This document shows, piece after piece, positions 25,901 to 34,401 of a stretch of 64,000 nt of DNA (positions are counted from its first letter, which is position 1; each line of letters opens with the position of its first letter). The notes under the pieces are model-generated. The model was not told where the DNA came from, ran no database searches, and was given only the letters and a program-made list of their open reading frames with translations. The position numbers and the translations under genes were made by a program. Source of the stretch: Helicoverpa zea (Eukaryota; Arthropoda; Insecta; Lepidoptera; Noctuidae); NCBI RefSeq assembly GCF_022581195.2, contig NC_061459.1, positions 13,082,001 to 13,146,000 on the forward strand, read 5' to 3'.

Positions 25901-28900
25901 ATGATTTAACGATATCAAAACGAAGTTATTAAAAATACAGCATTCAAGATAATTTGGAAATCATGTCAACTCTGAAGGTCTGTCATCGCAGTCGACGTCT
26001 TAACTTCTTCTTCTTGCCAGCCTGCTCGGTGCAGGATGGGCGCAAGGAGGATTGACATCTAAAAATATATACTTAATTAGTAACTATGCCTATAAAGCTA
26101 ATGTGGTGTTGGCTTACTTTTCCCTGAAACTTAATTGAAAATTCACAGGTATGGCGTCATATTTTTCGGTGCAAATAGAAGTAACAGACTGACCTGCTAC
26201 ATTTGTAAGCTGAACAAATATGTGTTCAACTCGGTTCAATGAACGTAGCATACCACGCAACTATGACGTCATACCTTAACTTTGCGAGTGGTCAGTCCAA
26301 CAATTTCCATGAAACCTTCATATTACAGGGCAGTGCCTCTTAAAGCGAACATTGTACGCCTCGATGATATCATTCTTCAAGTTTCGGAGAAATTGCAAAA
26401 ATTTCGGTCTCCTGGAAACATTATCTACAAACTAACCACATTCTTCAACTTCGCTTGTATAATTTAATACTCATAAACTAGGTCTATATACCAGTGTCTT
26501 TTAACGATAGCATTATCCGCAAAAGTTTTCATTTTCCAGTGCAATATTCCCTGCACGAGAAGAACTGCTAATTTTTGGGAGTTTTTTTCATATTTGACCT
26601 GGAAATTACAGGGCAGTGCCTTCTAAAGGGCACACTATACGAGCACGGCGAGCGGTTCGCGCCGAAGGAGTGCGCGGAGTGCGTCTGCCACGACGGCAAC
26701 ATGCAGTGCACGCGAGTGGATCCTGAGCGCGCGTGCCCGCCGCTGCCGTGCGACGTGGCCGACCAGTTCACCGTGCCCGGCGAGTGCTGCAAGTTCTGTC
26801 CAGGTATTATAGGATCCTTGAATTTTAAGAAGCGAAAACTTAAGTCATCGCCAAAAAACATAGCTACGTTAGCATAGTTCTGTTAGGTTCCATAGTGGAC
26901 ATAATGATCGATGAACCATTCGAGTAAATGAATGAACTTTGCTGTGGAGTATATGGCTAGGAACTGCAGATTAGGACGGCGTTCTTTTTTCTACATATTT
27001 CTTAAAACTTCGGAATATTAGATGCGTTAACATTGAGGACCTCAATTATAGTACGCACACGCAGGAATATTAGATGCGTTAACATTGAGGACCTCAATTA
27101 TAGTCCATTAAATGGAAAGAAAAAAAATTGACAACGAACGATGCCTTTGCAGATTGCGATTTGTCACGGTATGGGTTCATTTTTGTTTACCTCCATTTTT
27201 TTAAATATTTTGTGTCTAATCCCTAACCCATATTTATTATCAATTTTTTTTATATATTTTTTTTAGTCAGTTATTAGTTTATTATTTTTATTTTTTAATT
27301 CCATAAAGCATACATTATTTCATATCGTTTGACACCCGCAACTCCTCATAGGTCCAGTTGAAAACCAGCGTCAGGCACTAGCTGTCTGGCATAATGCTGA
27401 ACTGGATGCTATTTGGCGCAACCTACTATCTGTGTTTTTTTTTTGTACTTTTTATTATTATATGTATGTCTTGTGTTGTGTCAATAAATGTTTTTTCTTT
27501 CTTTCTTTCTTTCTTTTCTTTCACACATTGCACACAAACACGTGTTAAGTTTATTGTTGTTCCACAGGAGTGGACTATTGCAGCATGGGTCACTCGTGCG
27601 ACGAGAACGCGACGTGCATGAATCTTAACACCAAATACACGTGCAAATGTAACCAGGGCTTCCAAGGCGACGGAATTACTTGTCAAGGTACAATCCTTCT
27701 CGATCAATAGCTCATTTAGGAGTGGCGAAGTTAGTTTGATTTGTGGGGGTTGATACTGCTAATTTCAATACGATCGAAGCCTTCGTGGCATTTCGCATTT
27801 TTTTCTTTTTTTGTGACTTAACAATGAATCATATTGTCTGCAAATGATTTACGATTCCAATACGATTTTAGAGCAGACTACCGTATAGACCAAATGGCAG
27901 ACCAATGACAAACCATTGGAATACGATTGGTCTTATATTAGTAGCAGAATGCCCGCTCAGGTTAAAACTGTTATTGCGATTCAATTTTCACATTATTAAC
28001 TTAGCAGAATCGGCCCCTGTCGGCACATTTTATAGGGCCGGTGTAAAAAGGGCGGTGTATTAAGAAGATATATAAATTATTTTCCAGATGTGGACGAGTG
28101 CCAGCGCGCGGGCGGGCTGGACGGGCACCACTGCCACTCCAACACTCGCTGCGTCAACGTGGTGGGAGGATACGTGTGCCAGTGCCTGCCGGGGTATACC
28201 AGGAGAGACAAGTTCAATTGTGTTGAAGTAAGACCCCCCTTATTATACTCTGGTTAAATCTGTGCAGGTGTTGACAAAGTATTGAATCCGTAAGAACAAA
28301 AATGTTCTGGATTTAGATCCATAGAGAGTAAGCGCTATCCTTTTGATAATGGGTTGCTTGTAAGGGTCTACATTATAAGACCATATCAATACAATACTAC
28401 TCCTTCAACTCCTTGGTTTGAAAAATAATTGCGTAGGTACGCTGTATTTTTTGTCACAGCATATAAACGTCCACTGCCGGACAAAAGCCCAAGCTGGGAT
28501 TATTTGCCCAAATACTGGGATATTTTTAGGCTTCGGAGAAGCTTTAGTATGCTCCAGTCTCCTTAGAAGCCATCAACTAAGCAGGTAATAACCACATGAT
28601 GATGATGATGATGTCCTCCTAGCCGATTATCGGCTACGGCGGCTGTTCTCATATAAGGAGATTAGCCAACTGCGCAGGACATATTATAGTGCACAAGCAT
28701 TTGCGCAGACACAGGTGCACTCCCTATTCCTTCACTCTCATAGCCCGATGGGACGGCAATACGACACGACCGGAAAGAGATCAGGCGCAGGACCGACATT
28801 TACGTGCTCTCCGATGCACGGGTGAATCAATCACCAACTTCCAGGCTTCGGGCTGCTTTGTGAAAGTCTTCTAAAACCCACAAAGCGATTTCGGCCCGAC

Positions 28901-31900
28901 TCGGGAATCGAACCCGAGACCTCGTGCTCAGCAGCCACACTTGCGACAACTAGACCAACGAGGCAATAACCACATATTGCTATGTCGACAGGTAGACGAG
29001 TGCTTGGGCGAGACGCATGGCTGCCACGCGCATGCTGTATGCAGCAACACTCCTGGATCCTACACGTGCCGCTGTCGGGAAGGGTACGAGGGAGACGGAT
29101 ATGAGTGCTCACGTCAGTATACCATATATTTGAAAGCTTTCATTATATGAAATCGTGGCGTCGGCTAAGATGATGGCGCGCCTAATGCGGGTGTGGCGGG
29201 GGACGAGGAACGTTACTGTTTTCGCCCTTATACGCCTAATTTGGACCCGATAATTTTTTGTAATACCTACCAAAAATCGTTGACAGATGTCTCAAAGAAC
29301 CCGAACGCCTCGTTAGTTCACTCGTAACTGATCGTTTTGGTCATGCCCACCGTAAGTATTTTATCTAGACGAAGGCGCATAATCTCTCTGCGTTATGGCA
29401 ACTCCGCTCATCTTTACCTACTCCGTGGGTGGACACACGGTATGTATTGCAAGATTATGACGGAGTTTTATGGAGTTTCTTGCCGGCTCTTCTCCATGAG
29501 AACAACTTTTTGGAACCGTGCAACTAGTGTCACAAAGGCGTATCTATCTATATAAATAAAAATGAATTGTTGTTCGTTAGTCTGATTAAAACTCGAGAAC
29601 GGCTGGTCCGATTGAGCTGATTTTGATTTTAAAATGTTTGTAGAGGTCCAGGGAAGGTTTGAACGATACGAAGTTTATAGTTTGAAATAAAAACATTTGA
29701 CTTTGACTTTGAAATGTGACACACTATGCAATAATTTTGGCATACATTTGCAGCGATCTGCACGGGCGGGTGCCTGAACGGCGGCGCGTGCGTGTCGCGC
29801 GAGCAGTGCGCGTGCGCGCCGGGCTTCGGCGGCGCGCGCTGCGAGCGCGACGTGGACGAGTGCCGCGCGACCGACGCGCCCGCCCACGCCTGCCCCGTCC
29901 ACGCGCTCTGCGTCAACACGCCCGGCAGCTACTACTGCGTCTGCGCAGAGGGGTACACCAGGGACGCCGTCTTGGATACTTGTCAAGGTACTAATCATTT
30001 TCACTGTCATCATCATTAATTTAAGAGCCCAGCTCTTGTCGGTGCAGCTCCTTCCATTTTCGCCTATTTAGCGCTAACTCCTGAACTTCCTTATACTTCA
30101 CAACCTTTACCTTCTCTTTAATTTGCTTGGCGTGGCTATGCCTTGGACGCCCCTTCCCTTCTTTTCTTCGACCTTCCCTTCCAAGATGTTTTTGATAAAA
30201 TCGTCGTGACGTATAAGGTGTCCCACCATTTTTCCTCTCCTGTTCTCTATATTAAGCAGTAGTTGTATATTTTCACTGTACGAAATGTGATGAATTTTGT
30301 CAGTTCGTTTTGAAATCAAACATCATTGAAATTATGCAATTATGGATAATAGTTCTTCCGATAAATAAGTAAAGTTATTAAGTTTGTCCTGTATGGTAAT
30401 TGCAGATGTAGACGAGTGCGTAGAGGGGTTTCACACGTGCCACCCAAGCGCGCGATGCGTCAACACTGACGGCGGCTTCCGATGTGAATGTGATTCAGAG
30501 GAACACTGTGAATTGAGTATGTATCATTTAAAGTTTAAGATCGTTTAAGAAAGTTGATCGTCCCTTTGGAAGAACCACCGTGGAAACTTCTTTGGTGTGG
30601 TCCCCTTCTTCTTATCGAGTGAGCGGCAGGTTATAATTATGCACCAAGCTAAAGTGTCAGGCTGAAGTCTTATTGTGTTGGCTTTATTGAATTGACCCTG
30701 TGCCCATCTGAAGTCGTGTAATAACCGAGTTTCGAAACTGCCATGGATGAATGGAACACATATTAACCACTGCATTGTCCACGATGTAGACACAATAGGT
30801 GTTTATCACATATGACTCATGGGACAGGGTTATTAAGAGTGACATCTTATGTAAGTAGAGATAAGTTCTTTTGTAGATATTTTAAGAATGTTGCAATGAT
30901 TGCAGGTTGTTCGTGGCAAGGCCGCATCATGTCTGACGGCGCGTCGTGGTCGGAGGCGGGCGGCTGCCGCGCGTGCTCCTGCGCCGCCGGCGTCGCCGTG
31001 TGCCGCCGCGCCGCCTGCGCCTGCGACCTGCACGATAACCATACTACTGCGGTAACTATCACAACTGTCACACTTTTACTGGGAGCTGGGAGTGATAAAC
31101 TTGTAGGTAACTGAAAAACATTAATAAATGGCGAAATAGTCTGGGTCTTTGAAATGTATTTGGGGATATCAAAAAGATGAAATCATATTTAGGATCATGG
31201 TTCAAGTGATTCCATACGACATTTTATAGGTGAACAAAGTGTGATAACAAAGGATCGCAGTCGTACTTCAATTACTCTGAAGACTTTTTGGCGTATCCAA
31301 AGTGGCATATTCGTTGAGTCTACAGACAGACATGTAAAGTGTGTGAAAGTGGTGAAGGGAGGGCGTTTTGGGGGCTGCCTTTTGTAAATTTCTGTCGTTC
31401 AAAAAGTGCTATTTTGCAGCCAAGTCAATTAATTAAATGATTTTTTTGAGTTTACTACATAGGGTCCTTGTGTTGAGTTTTATATGTGGTTCAGTTGCAG
31501 AGCACGGTGCTGCCGCGGCTGGCGCCGGCGGCGTGCTGCCCGCACTGCGAGGCGCGCTTCCACTGCCGCCACCAGGAACTGCACCACGTCACCTTCCGCA
31601 GCGGCGAGCGCTGGCTCTACCAGTGCCAGATCTGCGAGTGCCTCGTCAGTACCCTTGATTTTTATGTGACAATACATGGGAATAGGTTTTGAACAAGCAG
31701 CTTGGGGTTCTACTTGCACTTTTGGTTTGAAAATCTTGTCAGACATCTTTTTAAATTGGATGCAGGAACGCTATGGAGTAAATTCCTTTTGAATAAGATA
31801 TTCTTTTCACTTCAGTGCGGCATGGTGGGTGTCTGAGTGTTGTTTGTTGGCTTGCAGCTTGGTGAGGTGGACTGTTGGGAGCCGGAGTGCGGGGAGTCGG

Positions 31901-33255
31901 GCGCGGGCTGCTGCGCGGAGGGCGGGGCGGGCGGGGAGGGCGCCGCGCCGCCGCGCCGCCTGGAGCTGGGCGCGTGCGCGCCGCCGCACTGCGCCTGCAC
32001 GGTGCGTCACACACCTCACAGATAGCACCACAGCCCGGCCCCTCGAGCCTGGCAGAATACTCGTACAAACATCATCATTTCACTAATCCCTGAAACGACA
32101 TCAGCTCATCCTTATGGGGTTTGACATTAGAGTTTTTTCAAACTTCAATGGTCGACTTTCCCAAAGAACCTAATCTGCAATTTTGCATCATCACTAACCA
32201 ATGTATGAGCAGTGTTGCCGAGGTCCTTGCGGCCATAGTTCTTGCCAGCCTCGACGGGCTCGTGTGCTCAGCGCTTGACTAATGCTTGGCTCGGCCGGCC
32301 GGCTGGCAGGCTGGCTGGCTGACGGCCGGAGAGTGACGCGTTACGCTTGTTGCAGGGCGGCCAGTGTGCTACTTTGGTGAGCAATCTCGCGTGTTGTGTG
32401 CATCGGTAACCATCCCCACTCTTCTTATTCATTCATACATCTGCTCTATTAACACGTGTTCTGATAGCTTCAGTCCTTGATTTATTACATCGGTTCATTG
32501 TTCACGCAACATTTGCAATGGGTACGGTAATTAATGACCATCGAAAATTATGTTCAATACACATAAGAAATAACTTGTATATAATATTTTTAGTATATAG
32601 TTAAGATATACTTAGTCTAAATTAAAGTAGTTCTGAGTATTTTATCGTACCTACATTTGATATTGCTTTTACCACCGCTGCCAACTGGACAAAAGCAGTC
32701 GAAAGACACTTTACCTATTAGATCATTTGGATATAATTAGCTAACACATTGTTGTACTTCGCATGAGATCGTATCTTTGGCGTAACAACCCTAGTCTCAA
32801 AAAGATAGGCTTGTCACGCTAAAGTATTCAACATGTATTAAATTGAGGACATTCATATTAGAATCATTTTATGTTGCATGTTTTATCATTTACTCATTGA
32901 CCATATCTCTTTATTTCTCGCTTCAATATTGTTTGAGCATCTTGAATGCGTTGCGCTCAGAGTATTTTTTTTGAGTTTTGGATACACTCGTTAGAAATTC
33001 AAATTTCCATTATTATTCACTTTCCCCACTAGATTAGAAAATTAGATAGAATTTGAAATTTTAATTAAATTCGAAGTAGATATTTGTGAATATGTGTATG
33101 TACCCCTGCTCGGGTGGCACGTGGTGCGCGAGTCTAGTGAGGCGTGTGGCAGGTCGCGGGCGGCGCTGCTGGCGACGCTGGCGTGGTGGGGGCGCGCGGC
33201 GCTGTGGTGGGGCCGCGCGGCGCCGCACCGCAAGCACCGCGGCGCGCGGCGCTAG
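4996..33255 (+). CDS. Nell: NELL-like secreted protein (TSPN, VWC and EGF modules), 5' end missing
   Basis: Secreted multidomain glycoprotein of the NELL1/NELL2 family, known as extracellular ligands in neural and skeletal signalling. Seventeen coding exons join in phase (about 806 codons; vertebrate NELLs are about 810-816): 4996-5103, 17750-17900, 19172-19448, 19534-19689, 19770-19898, 20013-20106, 26612-26803, 27568-27687, 28088-28227, 28992-29112, 29754-29987, 30406-30516, 30906-31051, 31501-31644, 31858-32001, 32356-32405, 33153-33255. Exons 1-4 give the laminin-G-like thrombospondin-N domain (ELDLLGALSL start; LADGAWHRLAVAVSG core). Exons 4-5 hold a short coiled coil. Exons 5-7 are VWC domains. 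Exons 8-12 carry six EGF modules, several calcium-binding (DVDEC). Exons 13-15 are Cys-rich VWC. Exon 1 starts mid-codon, so a signal-peptide exon lies upstream, unseen. Exon 14 could start at 31495 instead. The last two exons are the least certain. Family and core exons are near certain. Confidence 0.9.
5188..5325 (+). mobile_element. R1-like LINE, 3' UTR fragment
   Basis: Shares aaggcttgctggggctgcgg and gttgttcgaaagag with the 3' ends of the larger copies at 58390-60371 and 49846-50549, and ends in an A-rich tail. It begins 85 bases after the first recognised NELL exon. Dead, 5'-truncated copy. Confidence 0.75.
5326..6842 (+). other. NELL intron, no feature recognised
   Basis: AT-rich intronic DNA on the NELL strand. 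Only short unsupported ORFs on either strand; no repeat recognised. Confidence 0.6.
6843..7278. repeat. near-perfect long palindrome: two 181-bp arms and a 74-bp spacer
   Basis: The arm 6843-7023 is the reverse complement of 7098-7278 with no mismatch I could find by eye. The spacer 7024-7097 has its own small inverted repeat (gtcaata/tattgac). Very AT-rich with no ORF. A transcript from either strand would fold into a long hairpin. Confidence 0.95.
6878..8476. mobile_element. composite repeat element with inverted ends, possibly one transposon
   Basis: The 13-bp end acacgctttttat (6878-6890) is the reverse complement of ataaaaagcgtgt (8464-8476). The inside holds the long palindrome, a tandem array and copies of gaagtcggtt, a hallmark of an abundant lepidopteran repeat. 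No transposase ORF. Whether it is one element or several nested ones cannot be told from the sequence. Confidence 0.5.
7741..8106 (+). repeat. 123-bp tandem array, three units
   Basis: Units start at about 7741, 7861 and 7984 (ctaagcccaa repeats exactly 123 bases apart) and contain gtcgagttccctcgac and ctccatcatcaggtcagctc. A diverged fourth unit lies near 8145-8195. Part of the larger repeat element. Confidence 0.9.
8695..8785 (+). repeat. dispersed repeat tail (tattttgcag-caagt family)
   Basis: Shares the pattern aaatttctg..gtt.aaaaagtg.tattttgcag.caagt with 31370-31445, ending in aaatgatttt. Recognised as a common lepidopteran repeat 3' end. Confidence 0.6.
8786..17749 (+). other. long NELL intron, mostly unique AT-rich DNA
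   Basis: Rest of the 12.6-kb intron between 5104 and 17749. No coding exon recognised. Local GC-rich islands at about 9400-9490, 15305-15365 and 16735-16785. The 12-bp palindrome ggtcacgtgacc lies at 15069-15080. Confidence 0.5.
18116..18190. repeat. second gtagc-palindrome cluster
   Basis: Short palindromic and near-palindromic GTAGC-rich words (cctacgtag, ctacgcggcgtag) resembling 3036-3115, inside the NELL intron 17901-19171. Confidence 0.45.
18270..19171 (+). other. GC- and CpG-rich intron segment of the NELL gene
   Basis: About 900 bases, far richer in G and C than the other introns, directly before the largest TSPN exon. It opens long chance ORFs on both strands. A stretch ending cgcacg|gtgagt at 18360-18361 looks like a donor site, but no good acceptor or homologous peptide supports an exon. 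Confidence 0.6.
20137..20402 (-). repeat. 266-bp exact direct duplication, copy A (terminal exon and 3' end of the nested gene)
   Basis: Identical by eye over all 266 bases to 25799-26064. Read on the minus strand it starts exactly at a TTTTAG that resembles a splice acceptor. It contains the last 17 codons and stop of the nested gene, its 3' UTR with AATAAA, and about 70 bases beyond. Confidence 0.9.
20338..20821 (-). CDS. putative nested acidic secreted or membrane-anchored protein, two exons
   Basis: Not recognised. Lies on the opposite strand inside the NELL intron 20107-26611. Exon 1 is 20821-20668 and exon 2 is 20546-20338. The donor (GTACGT) and acceptor (TTTCAG) are good and the join preserves frame, giving 120 residues. 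Residues 27-44 form a strong hydrophobic stretch (LLFLFVLIFFIHFCLWAL), fitting a long-n-region signal peptide or signal anchor. Residues 55-95 are rich in Asp, Glu, Asn and Ala (for example DEGAVNDVDEDAVEDA). The tail is basic (RLARRRS). A minus-strand AATAAA follows the stop at 20215-20210. The start codon is the only in-frame ATG I found before the hydrophobic segment, and an upstream exon is possible. A 35-bp minisatellite sits just upstream. The exon-2 end and 3' region are duplicated exactly at 25799-26064. It could be a pseudogene or a lineage-specific gene. Confidence 0.4.
20834..21052. repeat. 35-bp minisatellite, about six units
   Basis: Tandem copies of a unit starting gacagaggctcaacc and ending near tgtcattgga. 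The central units are nearly identical and the outer ones diverged. Because 35 is not a multiple of 3, the units open short chance reading frames in different phases. It lies directly upstream of the putative minus-strand nested gene. Looser repeats containing cagagacc and cgttctc continue to about 21400. Confidence 0.9.
22606..22904 (-). mobile_element. tRNA-derived SINE, diverged copy
   Basis: Same family as 28598-28964: shared blocks are aaggagat.agcca, cacaagcattt, a tRNA B-box complement (ggatcgaacccg) and a final agaccaatgagg. More diverged than the other copy. A 103-residue minus-strand ORF overlapping its end is explained by the SINE. Confidence 0.75.
22905..25798 (+). other. NELL intron, no gene recognised
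   Basis: Unique AT-rich DNA between a SINE and the 266-bp duplication. A GTGAGTGT-type simple repeat lies at about 24030-24082 and a short tRNA-like SINE trace (gaatcgaacccgagtcg) at about 24475-24500. Confidence 0.5.
25799..26064 (-). repeat. 266-bp exact direct duplication, copy B (orphan terminal exon)
   Basis: Second copy, same orientation, 5,662 bases from copy A. Upstream on the minus strand it is preceded by a T-rich tract ending TTTTTAG, so here the shared segment looks like a terminal exon behind a normal 3' splice site. No matching upstream coding exon was found nearby. Confidence 0.85.
26150..26278. mobile_element. short inverted-repeat element (MITE), uncertain
   Basis: The end ggtatggcgtcata pairs with the reverse complement of tatgacgtcatacc about 120 bases away. 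Noncoding, beside duplication copy B. Confidence 0.45.
26327..26380 (+). pseudogene. possible decayed copy of the second VWC exon start
   Basis: The 16-base run attacagggcagtgcc matches exactly the acceptor and start of the true exon at 26612, and the next 24 bases match at about two thirds of positions (translating to QCLLK-TLY against QCLLKGTLY). The similarity then fades and a stop appears, so this cannot be a working exon. Confidence 0.4.
27012..27104. repeat. 41-bp direct duplication
   Basis: A 41-base unit beginning ggaatattagatgcg occurs at 27012-27052 and again at 27064-27104, identical by eye, with 11 bases between. Confidence 0.9.
27310..27530 (+). repeat. non-LTR retrotransposon 3' end with (CTTT)n
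   Basis: Contains accagcgtcaggcactagctg, gctgaactggatgctatttg and a final caataaatgttttttctttc microsatellite, a pattern I know as a 3' end of a common lepidopteran LINE. It ends 37 bases before the exon at 27568. Confidence 0.55.
28598..28964 (-). mobile_element. full-length tRNA-derived SINE with target-site duplication
   Basis: A 367-bp element in reverse orientation. A (ATG)n tail at its left side, the body, then a tRNA-like head with gggaatcgaacccgagacct and agaccaacgagg. Flanked by the exact 11-bp duplication aataaccacat at 28587-28597 and 28965-28975. It lies 16 bases (after the duplication) before NELL exon 28992-29112. Confidence 0.9.
29465..29715 (+). repeat. two adjoining dispersed repeat pieces
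   Basis: 29465-29530 shares ggagtttcttgccggctctt with 50698-50820. 29545-29715 holds actcgagaacggctgg and gtccagggaaggttt, known from another abundant lepidopteran repeat. Immediately upstream of NELL exon 29754. Confidence 0.55.
30010..30320 (-). mobile_element. RTE-like LINE, C-terminal coding fragment
   Basis: The minus-strand peptide contains GHLIRHDDFIKNILEGKVEE followed by a K/R/G-rich stretch, the usual C-terminal tail of RTE-type reverse transcriptases in insects. The frame shifts within it and the 5' part is missing, so it is dead. Confidence 0.7.
31370..31445 (+). repeat. dispersed repeat tail (tattttgcag-caagt family)
   Basis: Second copy of the repeat at 8695-8785, within the NELL intron before exon 31501. 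Confidence 0.55.
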
Positions 33256-33450
33256 AGCCGCCCTGAGCCGCGCACATAGCTCCTCTATTTATTCTAGATA
33301 GATCTAATGTTACGCGCCGCGCTCCGCCCGCGCCGCCGCACGTCGCTCGTCGCGCGGAGCGGGCGGCGGAGCGGGCGCGGGCGGCGGCGGCGAGCGAGCG
33401 GAGCGAGTGTACAGTGTCGAGCACGCCCGCCGCCCGCGCCCGCGCCCTGT
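33256..33450 (+). other. very GC-rich block in the NELL 3' UTR
   Basis: From about 33305 to 33450 the DNA is almost pure G/C with CGG/CCG runs and can pair with itself (gctccgcccgcgccgccg against cggcggagcgggcgcgggcg). It ends abruptly in AT-rich DNA. Confidence 0.7.
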
Positions 33451-33688
33451 TGTACCAAATTTTTCATAATATATTATAGTTTTTGTTTGACTTTATATAG
33501 AGATCGTTTTTCTTGTATAATTTGAAAGTAACCAAAAATAGGTACCAAATATAGAAAAGATATGATTGTTTTTAATTTTCATAAAGCATTTTAATGCTTG
33601 CATGTTGTATTGTGTTCAAAAAATTACGATTAAAAAGATATCCTCGAGTCACTTGTTTCTTTCATCTCGTCTGACCCCAAATTGATAT

Positions 33689-33694
33689 AATAAA
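33689..33694 (+). terminator. polyadenylation signal, NELL-like gene
   Basis: The first AATAAA on the plus strand after the NELL stop codon, 434 bases downstream. The 3' UTR in front of it begins with a very GC-rich block. A minus-strand AATAAA (TTTATT at 33716-33721) lies within 30 bases, as expected if the convergent tetraspanin transcript ends here too. Confidence 0.5.
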
Positions 33695-33734
33695 CACAGC
33701 ACTGTCAACAAAGACATTTATTTTACACATTTAC

Positions 33735-34401
33735 TTACGACTTCGAACAATTTTTAGGACATTTGAATTAAAATTATAATTTAACTATAACAGGCATTAG
33801 ATTTACCCTGAAAGGTCTTCCAGTAGGAAACTTAGTCAATATAATCTGAATATGAGTATAAACAACTAGCTTAAATTACCTGACCACGTTAACACTTGGT
33901 AAGGCAAGAGACGATAACATCAGAACTACTTTGATACATCAGATGTGCAAAAAAGCATTGGTACTAGAGATGCGGCAAGGCAACAGACTACAAACAGTAT
34001 AGTCACATACCCGTTCAAGTGTAATTAGGCATAATATAGGAACTAGCGAATCATAAGTTACAGAGACACATTTAATCAGTATTTGGTGTCGACAAAGAAC
34101 ACATTACAATTCGTTAAACGCATCTCTATAACCTCAATCCGCCCGACCTATTCATTAACGGAAGTAAGAACAGAATTATATGTAGAAGACAATGAAATAG
34201 ATGAGATGTTTGGGCATTGTGTGCAGGATACAGCTAAGTAAATACAGTACATTTGAGGTAAATTGCCGAGTTAAATAAACCATTTGCCTGCGTCAACAAA
34301 ATTGTGAACTGCGCTGGCAATCGGCTTCAAACTCGTCAAGTTTACGTCGTGTTATGTGACGGTGTGATGTTCGCTGGTGGGTGCAAGCGGGTGCAAGTGG
34401 G
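33735..34401 (-). other. probable tetraspanin 3' UTR
   Basis: No coding potential. It lies between the tetraspanin stop and a minus-strand AATAAA at 33716-33721. The UTR extent is inferred from that signal only. Confidence 0.4.

Noticed and set aside
20137..26064. The 266-bp direct repeats as LTRs of a 5.9-kb retrotransposon
   Set aside because: No TG...CA ends, no primer-binding site or polypurine tract seen, no gag-pol coding between them, and the unit holds an exon end with a poly(A) signal.
31807..32068. Minus-strand Pro/Arg/Ala-rich ORFs opposite the NELL VWC exon
   Set aside because: Shadow frames of a GC-rich coding exon on the plus strand.
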